Origin: Cryptomeria japonica
Lineage: Eukaryota > Streptophyta > Pinopsida > Cupressales > Cupressaceae
Length of the DNA: 64,000 nucleotides
Assembly (NCBI RefSeq): GCF_030272615.1
Contig: NC_081411.1
Location: 217,014,154-217,078,153, forward strand
Direction of reading: 5' to 3'
The translations under genes were made by a program, and so were the position numbers. The first letter of the stretch is position 1. Each line of letters opens with the position of its first letter. A model generated the notes under the pieces. That model saw nothing but the letters and a program-made list of their open reading frames with translations. It searched no databases and had not been told where the DNA came from. Below are positions 35,900 to 48,942 of the stretch, piece after piece.

Positions 35900-36640
35900 T
35901 CTTTATAGTTTAGCAAACACTTCAATTGGTGCTCTAAAATTAACAAACTTGTCTTTTGTGTCTTCAGCAATAAGCTCTTATTGTTTTATCCTTAGAAAGG
36001 GGTCTGCCTCTCGAGTAGCCCTTAAGGCTCGGTGAGAGGGAATGACCCAAAGTGGTAACAAGCTAAAGTCAAGCTCTTCCAAGCCACTATAAATAAATAT
36101 GTTTGTGATGAAAGTTGCAAGCAACGAGTGTTACATGTTGCTATAACGACGTTATGACTCCCCATAAACCCTATAGAGCGCAAAATCTATAGGCTGGGAG
36201 GCCTTCCATTTAACAGAGCGTAACACGCTACTGCTTATAGCCACCTGAATAAATTCCCTTACTAGACACCTTTTGTATTAGAAGCCAAAAACCTTCTAGT
36301 TGTTAGTGCAAGAGGTCGGACCTCTGAAGCAGCTCACATTCTTACGGTTCTTAGTAGAGATGCAAAGTTTGCCATGGAGAGTTTTTCGTGGGGATTGGTT
36401 CTTGGCTGCCCCAGAGAAGTGAGTGTCGTGGAGGGGAGCTAGTGGGATCAAGCACCTAAGTATCCACTCTGAATTGCGTAGCTCAGGGTAACCCCCCAAG
36501 TGAGATTCAACAACTACTGTCTCGTCTAGCGCTAGGTTTTGTGCTTGCATGATCAAAACAATCAAACACTTTCAAACAAACAAACATTGTGTCTTCTTTG
36601 TTTTCAAGTGTATGCAAAAATATTTCACATTATACTTGAG
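35900..36640 (+). repeat. Dispersed repeat with TATA box, copy 2
   Basis: This inverted homologue of 32350-33150 lies in intron 1 of transposase B. The TATA box (TATAAATA) is at 36088-36095 and points towards exon 2. It contains the small palindrome AGAGGTCGGACCTCT and an AGAAG...CTTCT pair, both also in copy 1 with changes. Confidence 0.7.
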
Positions 36641-37450
36641 TCCCCTTAAAACCTATATTATGTGATACTAGGACCTATTATGTGATATTAAGACCTATTA
36701 TATGCGATAATACCTATCTTAAATATGACATAATAGAACCTATTATGACGTAATAGAACCTATTATGACATAATAGGTCTTTGTGACTTAATAACATGAC
36801 CATGCGTATGCAAAAATATTTCACATTATATACTTGAGTATGGGCCTTAAGACCTATATTTATGAGATATTAAGGCCTATTATGTACATGTGATAAATTA
36901 ATGACCTATTATTGCATAATTTAGGTTATAATATCACATACATAATAGGTCCTAATATTTGCATAATATAGATCTTAAGGGGAGTCAAGTATAATGTAAA
37001 ATGTTTTTGCATACATGATCATGTATTAAGTCAAATTAATAAGAACTATTATGTCATAATAACTTCTAACTTATATCATATCTAAGACCTACTTAATTGC
37101 ATGTGATAGGTCCTTTAATATCACATAGTATATCTGTCTTAAGGGGAATCAAGTATATTAATGTGAAATGTTTTTGCATAGTGGTCATATTAAGTAATAA
37201 TAAGGCCTATTATGTGATATTAGGATTTATTATGTGATTATAGGTCTTAAATATGACATAAATTTACAACCTATTATGTCATAATAGGTTCTATTTATAT
37301 GACCGAACGTATGCAAAAACATTTCACATTATACTCAAGAGTCCCCTTAAGACCTATATTATGTAGATATTAGGACCTATTACATGTGATATTAGGAGGT
37401 CTATTATGCAATAATAGGTCTTAAATATGACATAATAGTCCACCTGTTAT
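36605..37450. repeat. Direct and inverted repeats, CCTATTATGTGATATTAGG type
   Basis: A block GTATGCAAAAA(T/C)ATTTCACATTATACT followed by CCTATTATG/CATAATAGG words occurs forward near 36611, 36806 and 37310 and inverted near 36965 and 37140. The first copy is also the end of the dispersed repeat above, suggesting local amplification of that end. Confidence 0.75.
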
Positions 37451-40400
37451 GACATAATATTTAGGTCTTACTAAATCACTTAAAAATTTGGTTTCAAATT
37501 AAACTTGGAATTTCATTGCATTAAAAATATTCTTTGTCATCTTAAATTATGTGCAGAATGGGCTCAAGAAGAAGGGAGTTCTCAAGCGGGAGTTGAGGCA
37601 AACGAACCTATTGAAGAACACAATATAGTTGATGAACATAGGGAGGAGCTTGCCCAAGTTGAACCAATGGAGGTTGAAGGAGAGGGGTTAGGCTCCTTAC
37701 CTCCTACCACCAGTATGGATGAGCATATTGTGGATCTAGCTAAATAGGTGAAGAGAAATATTTCTTATAAAAATTTAGATCATTTACTTGAAATGGATGT
37801 GGATGAGTTGAAACATCTCAGTGAAGAACCTAGACATACTAAAAGGAGGTCAATGAATAAAAAGTGCAAAATAAATAATGTCTCATTTCAAAAATCTTGA
37901 TACTACACTAGAGAAAGATCAATTGTTATCAATTGTACTTACTCATAAAGACTTAATAGATCCACTGAAATTGTTGGGTATAGATACAACAAGTCAAAAA
38001 AGGAAATCTTCTCAGCTAAAAAAATCTATTATTAATAATGTTAAGAAAGGTTTGGTGAACATTGGTAAAAAATCTCAAACAGTAGATAAGACCATTTCAA
38101 GAAGAGTGATGTTGACATCTTTAGTAAATGAAAGATTGCCTCAAAAAAGACAAATCTCTTCATTGTCATTTGAGTTTGGTTTTAGTAGAAGGACAATATC
38201 AAAATATGTGAAAAGGAGAAAGAGTTTGGATGATACTACCTCAGAAGGGAATTGGGAAATTATGTGTAGAGCTCCTCGTTCTCATAGAATTGAAGATGTT
38301 AGGAACTTCGTGACAAGTTTTTGGAATGATAATACTTGTCCTTCATCAAACAGTAGAGATGTTATCAAGCAAAGGGTTGGCCCTAATCATTATGATCTCC
38401 ATGTAAAATATTGGTTAGACACAACAAAACATGAATTGTATGTGTTGTTTAATAAAACAAACCCTCATATAAAGATTGGACAAACCATGTTTGAATGTTT
38501 AAGGCCATATTATGTGAAGGTAAACAAAGTCTTCGAAAATTTTTGTTGTCGTTATCACATTGAATTTAATCTGTACTATCAAGTGCTTTGAAAGATTAGA
38601 GAAGATAGTGATGGTTATGAAAAAACTCCTCCTAAACGAACAAGTCAATTCATAACATCCATCTTATGTGATAAATCAGATGATAATGCAACCGGTCAAA
38701 TAAATTTCATAAAAGGAATTTGTGGAACATGCGGGGAGTTGGCTAAATTGCCTTTGAGAGATGAAGATACTGACATGAGGAAGATGGTAAATTGCAAGAG
38801 TTACAAGTACAAAAAAATTGAAACAAAATTTGGAAAGGAATCTACAAGGTTAGATTGTGTAGAAGAGGAAATACCTATTGGAACATTTATGGAAAATTTT
38901 TGTAAGTTGATAAAATCTTACATATGTCATGGTTTTTTTACCAAGTGGCAAGCAGAACAATTTAAAAATTAAGAGACACTTTCCCACTTGGAACTATTCT
39001 ATCCATAGTGGACTTCGCAGAAAATTACTCTTTTGCACATCAAAAAGAGATTCAATCAAAGTATTACTTTTCAAAGCAAATCACTATTATGGTGCATGTG
39101 TGTTATCAACATGTACAAATGGATTTGGATGGTGTTGATAGTACATTTGAAAATTGTGTCATTAAGAAAGAGTACCACTTCTATATCAGTGATGATAAGG
39201 AGCATGACACACTTTTTGTACAGCATTGCTTTAAGAAGTTTTTTGAATATTTGAAAAGAGAGGCATAACAATAGTTAAACATTTTGTTTGGTCTGATGGA
39301 TGTGCGGCACAATTCAAATATTTGAGGCCATTTTATGCACTATGTAGATAGCATCGAAATGACAAAATACCACATATTTGGAGTTTTTTTTAGAGTGGTC
39401 ATGGAAAGGGCGAACATGATGGTGCAGGAACTTGTATCAAACGTGCTCTAAGAAAGCATCAAATAAATTATACAGGAGATCATATAGACGATGCACATGA
39501 TGTTGTTGAATGGTGTAAGAAACACTTTGTGCAACCTAATTATCCTGGTGAATCATCATCGAGAACATATAGGCCCATTCCATATAAAGTGTTTTGGGAG
39601 ATAACCGGTACGTGTTCTCTTTTAGTGTTTTATTTAAATGTTTTTTTAATTTTTTAAAATGTTCCTAGTTCAAATGTTTTAATTTAACAACTTGATCTAC
39701 ATGTATGTTCGTGTACACACGTACATTTTGCAGATGTGGATAGAAGATCAATGCAAGGATGCAAGAGCATGGAGAGGACAAGATCTTTGCATTGTGTCAT
39801 GAGTACAGATAATTGCCCATGGACATTGTACACTATGGATTATTCATGTTTTTGTTCTGATTGCATTTTGGAAAACTGTGTTGATTACAAGAACCAAGAG
39901 CTTGGATATGTTAGTGAATGGAAATTGGTGCCACTAGATGTTTCTGACACATACGAGGATTCAAATGAGGATGAAATATTTGAAGACATTCCTTTGATTT
40001 CTGGTGATTATGACCATATTTCAATATTGATTAAAAAAGGTATATGACGTACACATATATTTAAATTATATATTTATTTATTTCCTTTAAAAATGTTGTG
40101 TACATGTAAATAAATTATATAAGTTTTAAATCGAGTACATACATTTTAAATTTATTTAACTTGTTTCAAATTGCAGGAGATATTTTTGCAGTCATAGCAG
40201 AAGATGGAAATATAGAAGGTGTTGGTTATTATTTATTGCATTGCACAAAAGAGAGAAAGAAGTTAACAAAATCTAAAATGAGCGATAGAATGTCCTTTCC
40301 CACAGGTTTGAATTGATTTGAACGTTTAAATTATTTTAAACATGCACATCTGCACATGTTTTAATTTTTATATGTACACATCTCGCTTATGTTCAAATTT

Positions 40401-40680
40401 TTAATTTCTCATTTCTTATATACATGTACATGCAGGCTCAATTGTAGTGCAAGGGACATATTTCAAACAAGTTAAAATTTTTCAACATGGGATTCATTTC
40501 ACTGAATACCAAATTGACAACAAGGTATATTAGTATAGCCACTTGGTCATTGTTGTTGGCCTAATTCTTCATACAGCTCCACGTTGCGGGTGGTCTCAAA
40601 AGTGGAGACTAGACAGTGAAGATCATGAGAAAATATTAAGTGTTATTGAAGAGCAGTCTGAACCACTTGATGTGGTATGA

Positions 40681-40809
40681 ACTATTTAGTAAACCAAAGT
40701 ACATGTGTTTCAACCCATGAATTGAACTAATACTTGATAAATTATAACTTAACTTGTTTTCAAACTTGGATAAATTATTAAATACATTAAAGTGTTTGAA
40801 TTTAATAGT

Positions 40810-40846
<37 letters not shown>

Positions 40847-42017
40847 TTGTGTGGACCATATATTGTTTAGTTAAATATGAAATTTTCAATTATATTAAAT
40901 TAGGATGTATGAAGTTAATGTACATGTTAAATAATACTTACGTGCACGTATGTAAAGTAAATTGGGACATGTGGATGAGTTGAAAATGTGTTAAGGCCCA
41001 ATGTATGCACTTGATTAGGATGTATATATATCTAATTCTAAATGCACATGCATAATTTGTAAGTTGTTAAAATATTTTAGCATGTATGTATGTTTTAAGT
41101 AAATTAGGTTGTACATGTATTCATTTAATTTTAAAAATACATTTGTATGAAATTTGATATTAAATTAGGATACATATGTGTGTAAATTTGAATAGGTCTT
41201 AAGAGGGTCACATGTGCAATTAGGATGTATAGTCTATCTAATTCTAAATGCATGTATGCATATGTGATTTGTAAGTTGTTAAAATAATTTTGCATGTATG
41301 TAAAGTAAATTAGGACATGTATTTATTTAATTAAAAATGCACATGTGTAAATTTAATTAAAAATGCATATTAAATTAGGATGTATGTGTAAATTTGATAT
41401 TAAATTAGGACATGAGTGAAATAATTGAAGAGTGGTCTGAACCACTAGATGTGGTGTGAACTACTTAGTACACCTAGAAGTACATGTGTTTGAACCTACA
41501 TGTATGAATTTTTAATTTTTAATACTTTAGAATGTTCACTTCTACTGAACTTGTTCCAGATGAAACTTCTAGAATTTAAATTATTGAATATGTTCATTAA
41601 CTTGAGTTTGTTCATTTGATATGAACAAGTGTGATTTTTATATTGTTCATGGCTTGCACAGTGGAGTGGATATGTTTTTCACAAATTCATTTAAATTCAA
41701 TGCAAATCTACATATACGTGTAGTAAAATTTAAAATTTAAATAAACATATCAATCTTTTTTAAATCTATCTACATGTACACAAATTCAATCACAGATATA
41801 TAAATTTGAAAGTTTTAGAGTTCTTAAAAACATTTTTTAAATTGAACATTTACACCAATTAAATCTAGATGATCTTATGTAATATAATTTAAAAGAATAA
41901 TCAACCATGCACATACATATACACATGTGATCTAATAAGTTACATATAATCAAACACATCATTTAACAAATAAATATTTAAAGTATATGTGTCAAACGTG
42001 CAAATATGATCAAACAC

Positions 42018-42093
<76 letters not shown>

Positions 42094-42354
42094 TATATAT
42101 ATTGTGTAAGTAATCTAACATGTGCATGATCATATATAATCTGAATACAAATGATGTGATATATAATCTAGGATCAAATGTACAAACTATACATATAAAG
42201 TATAATCTAACCATGCATGCACATGATATATATAATCCACGATCAAACACAAATTGTATAAAGTACATAATCTAACATACTTGCATAAAATATATAATCT
42301 GATCAAACATAAATAGTATAAAGTATAATCTAGAAACTTCATACATGCATGAAT
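40681..42354. repeat. Non-coding part of element B with microsatellites
   Basis: It is AT-rich, with (TA)n near 40806-40842 and a 70-bp (TG)n at 42022-42092. A short segment near 41405-41490 repeats the end of transposase exon 5 (GAGTGGTCTGAACCACT and following), a partial local duplication. No gene is seen. Confidence 0.7.
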
Positions 42355-42359
42355 ATATA

Positions 42360-43602
42360 TGTAAAGCGGAAAAATCGCGATCGAACCCTAGTTGTTCTCC
42401 CCTCTTCTGACTCCGAGGAGAGAGAAGGGAGGTTCGCTAGGATTCGATGGTTTTTCACTAAGGGGAGAGACTTTACATTCAAAAGAGGGGTTGAAACTCA
42501 TAAGATCCAATCCCACGCAATGCAAGATTGGATGCTAAATGAATTTCAAGGGTTAGGAAAGCAAGGCTACCCTCTTTTGTAAAGAATGTTGTTAAGGAAA
42601 TTAAGCTAAGCATGCATAGAAAGTCATAAAGATTCGCTTATAAACTGAGTTCGGGTTATAGGATGAAGCTACGGACCTGGAATTAGCAGTAAAATGTCGA
42701 TACGGCGCTGTCCTGCAAATTTGAGCAAAAGTTGTCGGGACGATGGCGCCCGGCGCCACGGTCCTCCGAAAAATCCGCGAAACGAAGGGGGATCTGTTCG
42801 TCTCTGCACAAGGATTCCAGATCTTCAATTTCAGCCGCGTACCTGCAACCTACACATAGAAAAGAAAAGACGATTGGGGGGTTAGGGATTAGGGGTTTGC
42901 CTTTAGGTCAAACCCCGGTTTTGGAATTAACCAAGAAATGAGCAAGAGCTATAAATGTAAATGACTGTAAAACAAGTACTAATACCTTGTTCTAAGGATG
43001 TTGGTATCCTTATGTGCGAAGGTTTAGATGTTGTATGTTGTATGTTGTATGTTGTAGCATGTAGTATGTGATCTCCTCTTCAATGGTTGAATCCTTGTCT
43101 TGAATGCAACACTTAGCCTTGAATGGAGACTTGAAATGATCAATTGCTTGAAAGAATGCTTGAATGCTTGAATGCTTGAGTATAATTTCCACGCTTTGTA
43201 CATATATCCTCTTCATATCTCAAATGAGAGAGAAAAATGTAGTTTATATACTTGTCATTTAGGGCTGATAGACTGATTTTCCCGACCTTAGGCCGACCAG
43301 GGAAAGTTAATTTCCAAATTGCAAACAAAAAGACCCGAGCCCCTTAGGAGACCGGGCCCAAAATAGGACCCAGGGACCAGGGCGCTGGGCGCCATGGTCC
43401 TGGGGACCAGGGCACTGGACGCTCTGGTCCCACCTCCCGGGACAGCAGGGTGCAAGGAGGTTCAGGCCAGGGTGCTTGAAAAATGCAGTTTTCAGTGTCG
43501 TGAGCAAGTTTTGGGGTCTCCATTCAGGTTGCGTGTTGCGTCACCATCGTGAAGACCGAAATGCAGTCGAAATTGCAAGTGTCGCAATTTTAGGACGCTA
43601 CA
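42360..43602 (-). repeat. 3' LTR of the gag-only element
   Basis: It starts TGTAAAGCGG and ends GACGCTACA. A minus-strand TATA box (TATATAAAC) is at 43242-43251. It contains two tandem copies of a GGACCAGGGCGC...GTCC palindromic unit near 43374-43432 and another palindrome near 42737-42768. Confidence 0.95.
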
Positions 43603-43617
43603 TTTAGCCCCCACTTT
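43603..43617 (-). other. Polypurine tract of the gag-only element
   Basis: The minus strand reads AAAGTGGGGGCTAAA directly before the 3' LTR. Confidence 0.8.
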
Positions 43618-44342
43618 AGCGGGAGTATGTATGCTCATACTTCCGGTAAAGTACAAGGAAACAACATTGAAAGACTTTCACCACGTCAAGGAGGCAAGAC
43701 ACACCAAGCCCCCAGTGGACTAAGGATCTTACGACTTCGATTGACAAAGTAAAAGGGAAGATCACGAGGAAGAACCATGACTGTCAGTAGTAAGGTTCCC
43801 TCACTATGAGTCATGCAAGAAAGATATCAAAAAATTTCAAGGCAAGGTTAAATTTACCAAGAAATTTTCAAGCATCTTGAAAAGATATGAACGGGATGTA
43901 TGCCCCCCTACGTTAAAGCGATCACACACGCCTCACCGGGGGTGATTGTTTTAACGTAGTGATACATATAAGAAATGAAAAAAGGAGCACGTTATCGCAA
44001 GGATTTAGCCCCCAAGTGTGAGATAAACCCAAGGATAATAGACACAAAACACAAAGCACGAGGTGACTTCGCTTTCCTCGGGGTCAGTATGCTGTATGAT
44101 AATTCATGTGTATATATCATATGTATGTATGCATAATTGTTCTTCATTCCCCAATCAAGGAAGGTCACCTAGAAGAAGGGAACACATGTGTCTTTTGAGT
44201 CAACATGAGAGAGATCGAGAGATCTCAATGCTTTGCATCATCCTCAAGTAGACAACACCAAGGACAACAAATAGAAGAATGAGAATAACATATAGAAGAA
44301 GTAACAAAAGAGAGGGGGAGAGAGTCTACTATGCTAATGTAA

Positions 44343-47300
44343 CTAGTCTAGCACGTCATCTACCCCCCGATCTTGCTGATCAATGTTTCGGGAAGGCAGG
44401 GAACACGCTAGAGGAGGAACATCCAACACAGCAGATGGAGCTATCACAAGATCCAAACAAGGGCTATGTTCATGTTCCGAGCCACATTGTTCTTGTCTAG
44501 GAGCTAGGATAAGTGCTTTAGAAAATTCGTTAGATAAATGGTTATCAACATCAACAAGTTCATATTCACTATCAGAAGCAAGAGGAGTAACATTTTCATC
44601 TATATCATCATCAAGATTTATAAAAATAGGATCTTTAACTCGCACAGGATCAAGACCATCATGCATCTTATGTTTAGGAGATTTAGGCTCAATGTCCGGC
44701 TGAGGAGAAAATGGAATAATGCTTGTTGAAGGTGTTTTTGGAGATTGCAAAGTTTGAGAAGCAACTGCCTGAGCTCTAAGATGACGCTTTCATCGGCGTT
44801 CACGTGCAGAACGATTTCGTCTAGTCTTAGTAGGAAGTGGAGAAGACTGAGGAGGAGGAATGTTCTCATCCTTAGCACTTGGGTGTTTAGGTTGTGGTCT
44901 CTTAGGCTGGATAATAGGAGAAGAAGAAGGTCTCTTCTCTCTATAAAAAGAAGGAGGAGGAACTGCTCCATACAAAGGAGGAATTTTTGGTTTAGGGAGA
45001 AGACCAAATCCATCATGAGGAGGAGGTATAGGTCTACTCTTAGGAAGTTTATTAGGTATAGACATAGTCACATCCATAGGGATGGGTTGGGAATCTTCTT
45101 GAGGAAAGACATTAGTTTTATCTTTCAAAGGAAGAACTTCCTTCTCAAGAATGATAGGAATGTCAAGTTTAGGTGTTCTAGGTTCACTTAGAGATAGGAT
45201 CATATCTGTTTTCCACTTTTGATAAGATTTGAAAAGATGATCACTTCGCGGAGGAAGAGATTGGAATTGTTTAGGCCAAAAGTAATCAAGAGGAACACTA
45301 GAGGTTCTTTCAGCTGGTTTAAAGAGACTATGATTGACAGTAACAACTTCACCATTGTGGGGAAATTTCAAACACTTATGAATAGGAGAAGCAATAGCTT
45401 TCATGGAAGATAGCCAAGGATAGCCAAGCTTCACACGAAATTGTTCGGAAGATGGAATAATAGCAAAGTTCACATCAAGAGATTTGTTATGGACCTCAAT
45501 AGGCAATGTAATAGAACCAATTGCAGGAGAAGAAAATGCATCAAATAATTTCACAATCACATCTGTTTTGTCATAGATCACTTGATTCAATTGCAAAGTA
45601 AAAAGAAATTCTTCAGTAATAACGTTAATCATGCACGAAGGATCAATAAGCACTCCACGGCAAGGTGTATTCTTAACTTTTGCAACTATGTATAAAGGAC
45701 CATCAGGTGCCCTAATGGTTTCACTGGAATCAAATGTGATGGAAGGTTCTTCAGGGATTTCTTGCTGCTCTACAAAGTTAATCACATTCGGAGTCATAGA
45801 CACAAGACCATCAGATGAGAGAGAGGAATCATTAGTCTCAATCGCATTAGAGGTATGAGAAGGCAATGGATTAGTGAAAATCTGAAGATTTTGATTAGGA
45901 GGAGCTACAAATGTATTGCCTTTATCATTCACTCCAGAAACAGAAATAGTATTATTATCAATCAAATCTTGAATTTTACCCTTTAAAGAAAAACATTTTT
46001 CAGTATCATGCCCAGGCTGACGATGAAATTGACAAAAGGCTTTGTTATCAAAATAAGGTGAAGTAATCTTTGCAGGATCAATTTGTCTTATAGGAGGAAG
46101 AGTAAGCACATTTTGTTCCAATAACTTATTCATAATACTATGCAATGATTCATTCAAAGGAGTATACTTTCTTTCTTTCTTGAAAAATTTAGAAATAGGA
46201 GGCACACCTGATGCTGCATTCACATTGTTGTTGATGATGTTTTCATTGAATTTGATGGAATCTCTGTTCGGTTTAAACTTCCCAAATGGTTGTTGACTAC
46301 TATCACCCTTATCACTCGGAGCCATAGGATGTGATTGTTCCATTTGACTCACAGTCAGTTGATAATTGTGAAGAGTGGCGCACAACTGTTGGAAAGAAGT
46401 AAACTCAGAAAATAGAAGTTTGTCTCGAATATCTTTTTGTAAATTAGAAATAAAGATTCTTTGAATATCATTGTCAGGCACTGGAAAAGAAATTTGAGCA
46501 TACAAATGCTTATATCTACCAATGAAATCAGTCACTTTTTCTTTAACACCTTGTTTACAATGCATTAAATCAATCAAAGTAACTTTAGGACTTATATTGT
46601 TTTGAAATTGTTGAATGAAAGCATTTGCAAGTTGTTCGAAAGAAGAAATAGAATAGGAAGGCAACGAGCAATACCATTGTAGGGCTTTGTCTCTTAATGT
46701 TCTAGTGAATAGTTTTGCAAGCAACCTTTGGTCATAAGCAAAATCAGTACAAATTGTTTGAAAAGTCTTAACATGTGTTAGAGGATCTCCTTTACCATTA
46801 TAAAGTTCCAAATGCGGGATTTCAACATGTTTAGGAGGGATAGCTCGAACAATGTCAAGAGAAAGTGGGCTCGCAACATCAAATGTGGGCACACTAAACT
46901 TAGATTGATTCATAGAGGCAATTTGTTGCTGTAAAGAAGAGACAGTTTGTGCTAGATTGTTAATGGTCGCTTCAGTCGAAGAGTTCATATTGGATGTGTT
47001 AGATTGAGATGGAGGTGTTATGTTATTGAAAGAAGGTAGAGAGTAAGGTGGTGGGACCCTATGATAATTAGTCATAGGAGATGATTGGACAGGAGGAACA
47101 CTACAAGGAGGAATAGAATGATTAAATGAATTGCCCCCTTGCGTCATGTTCATTTGTGATGATATAATAGGCACACTCATTGAAGGGACGAATGAAGAAA
47201 TCGGATTGAATGAAGGAATAGGGTTAATTGAAGAAGAGGGATTGCCCCCATGACTGGTGATCACAGGAGGAATGTCTTGTGTAGAAGTAGCCATTATGTT

Positions 47301-47768
47301 TGATGTAAAAGTAGGTATGCTAGCAATAGAAGTCGTCAAAGGAATAGAATGATTGTCTTGAGTAGGAGGTTGTGTATAACCCAAATTTTCAGCACAACTC
47401 TTCATAGGCATCACATTCGAATTCACAATGTGTGAAATACCACGCAAAATATCAATTCCATTCTTATCACTTTGAAGCATACGTTTTAGACCCTCAATTA
47501 AAGGAAGAGCTTGACTATCAGGGTATTCTTGAGACATCCATTGTCAAAAATCGTCAAATTGGTTATCCAATTTTGAAAGTTGTTCTACAGAAACCTCATG
47601 GAGAGCTTCTTCATCATTAGGAGGATTAGAGGAATTACCCATGTCCTCGTTAAAAAGGCTATTCAAATTAGGTTCCATCTCCTCAGTAATTAAACCTTGG
47701 AAGGACTTAATTCTAAGGCTTCGTCTAACGGGAATAGTGTAAGTAGGGCTTATTGTTGTAAAACTCAT
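44343..47768 (-). CDS. Gag-protease-like protein of the gag-only element (one frame, two TGA codons)
   Basis: From ATG at 47768 to the stop at 44343 the minus strand is one frame of 1141 codons, interrupted only by TGA at 47546-47544 and at 44792-44790. The longest uninterrupted piece is 915 codons (47537-44790). Features in order: a Pro/Ser/Asn-rich N-terminal half, the gag domain (HLELYNGKGDPLTHVKTFQ, about 46830-46330), a CX2HX4HX4C zinc knuckle (CQFHRQPGHDTEKC, about 46045-46000), and a protease-like segment with VLIDPSCMINVI (about 45665-45630) in which the catalytic DSG-type motif is degenerate. A Pro-rich basic region and an acidic tail follow. One stop could be a CGA to TGA change. 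The unusual length and frame integrity suggest recent constraint or recent insertion. Confidence 0.85.
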
Positions 47769-48920
47769 GCACTAGAGAAGGAGAGAAAATTTTGAATTTA
47801 GAGGTAGCAATTTTCAGTAAGATCAACCAATTTTCTGGATTTAAGCTGTTAAATGCAATCACAACAGTCTCCCGAAATTTCAGAAAAAATGTCCGGGACC
47901 GTGGCGCCCGGAGTGCAACACGGTCCCTGCAACTTTTTTCGAAATTTGCAGGGATGAAAGGTATGATAATTTTAGAGCTAATCTGAAAAAATTGAGTGAT
48001 TTTACGATCTGTAGATAGGCCAAATTAAAGTTGTAATCTCAAAATTGAACCCTATCAAGATTGTCGAAAAATGCAAAATTTGAATTTTGAAAAAGAGAGG
48101 GAAACTGAAATTTTGAATTTTATGATTTTAGAGGGAATGTCAAAAGCAATGCAAATTTTGAAATTCAAAAATTGACTCAATTTCACGCAAAATTCAATTT
48201 TGAAAGCGGAAATCGAAGTTGTTGTAATTAAGCACTTAATTTCAAAAGTCACAAAATGCAAGAATTTGAATAAAGCACTGAAATTTCGAATGACTACAAA
48301 CACAATTTTCAGATTTATGATAATAAAAACGCAATTTTGACACAAAATTTTAATTTCAATGACTTTTGAATGATTAGAAGCCTTAGACCAAGCAATCGCA
48401 AGACCAACTTTGACTGTAATTTTGAAAGTGTTAGAATTGATAAAATCAGCCAAAATTCTGGATTTTAGCAAGAAAATACAGCAAGATCTCGCTCCCGAAA
48501 TTTTGGAAAAAATGTCGGGGACGATGGCGCTCGGAGTGCAACACGGTCCTCGCAACTTTTTTCCAAATTTTCAGGGATGAAAGATATTGTGATTTTATTG
48601 CGGAATCCAAAGTTACAGCTGATTTGGAGATGTTTTGATTGGTCAAATTGTCAGACAAAGGTTGAATTAAGAGGGTTTCAAAAATTAGGGTTTTGACATT
48701 TAACCACTTAATTTTCAGAATTAAAGCACAAATATGAATTGAAAATTTGTAATAGAAAGGCAGATCTGAAACAGGCATTAACATTTAGACATTTCGCAAG
48801 TTCAATTACCAAAAAGAAAATTTAGGGTTTTTATGCAATCACCTCTAAAATTTTGCAAAAGATCAAACATGGAAATGTAATCAATTTTTTCAGATCTAAG
48901 CATGAAAAATCAGAAAGGAT
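47769..48920 (-). other. Leader of the gag-only element with duplicated hairpin block
   Basis: Non-coding. A block of about 100 bp occurs twice (about 47865-47965 and 48492-48590). Both copies contain TCCCGAAATTT, a GGAC...TGGCGC...ACACGGTCC palindrome and CAGGGATGAAAG. Confidence 0.8.
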
Positions 48921-48939
48921 GTTCACGTCAGGTTCACCA
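48921..48939 (-). other. Primer-binding site, tRNA-Trp type
   Basis: The minus strand reads TGGTGAACCTGACGTGAAC, three bases from the 5' LTR. It pairs with the 3' end of plant tRNA-Trp as I remember it, with about two mismatches. Confidence 0.75.
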
Positions 48940-48942
48940 AAA

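Larger units (their letters stand above)
35343..40680 (+). pseudogene. Element B transposase-like protein, five exons, decayed
   Basis: Phase-consistent splice sites define exon 1 (ending 35475, GCAA|GTATGT; no in-frame ATG seen), exon 2 (37557-39607), exon 3 (39734-40039), exon 4 (40177-40305) and exon 5 (40436-40680, ending TGA), about 900 codons in exons 2-5. Domains: a helix-turn-helix-like SFEFGFSRRTISKYVKRR (about 38165-38220); DFAENYSFAHQKE (39011 on); KEYHFYISDDKEHDT; FVWSDGCAAQFK (39285-39320); HGKGEHDGAG (39400-39430); and a C-terminal domain. The acidic residues at 39011, 39295 and 39412/39418 are candidates for a DDE triad. Frameshifts near 37870 and 38970 and stops near 37745, 38589 and 39391 inactivate it. 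The motif set resembles a transposase-like family seen in animals; its superfamily name is uncertain to me. Confidence 0.75.

Noticed and set aside
42601-43507. Repeated ORFs of 60-75 codons in the LTRs (also at 49184-50137)
   Set aside because: They are chance open frames over LTR palindromes, duplicated because the LTRs are identical; no conserved domain.
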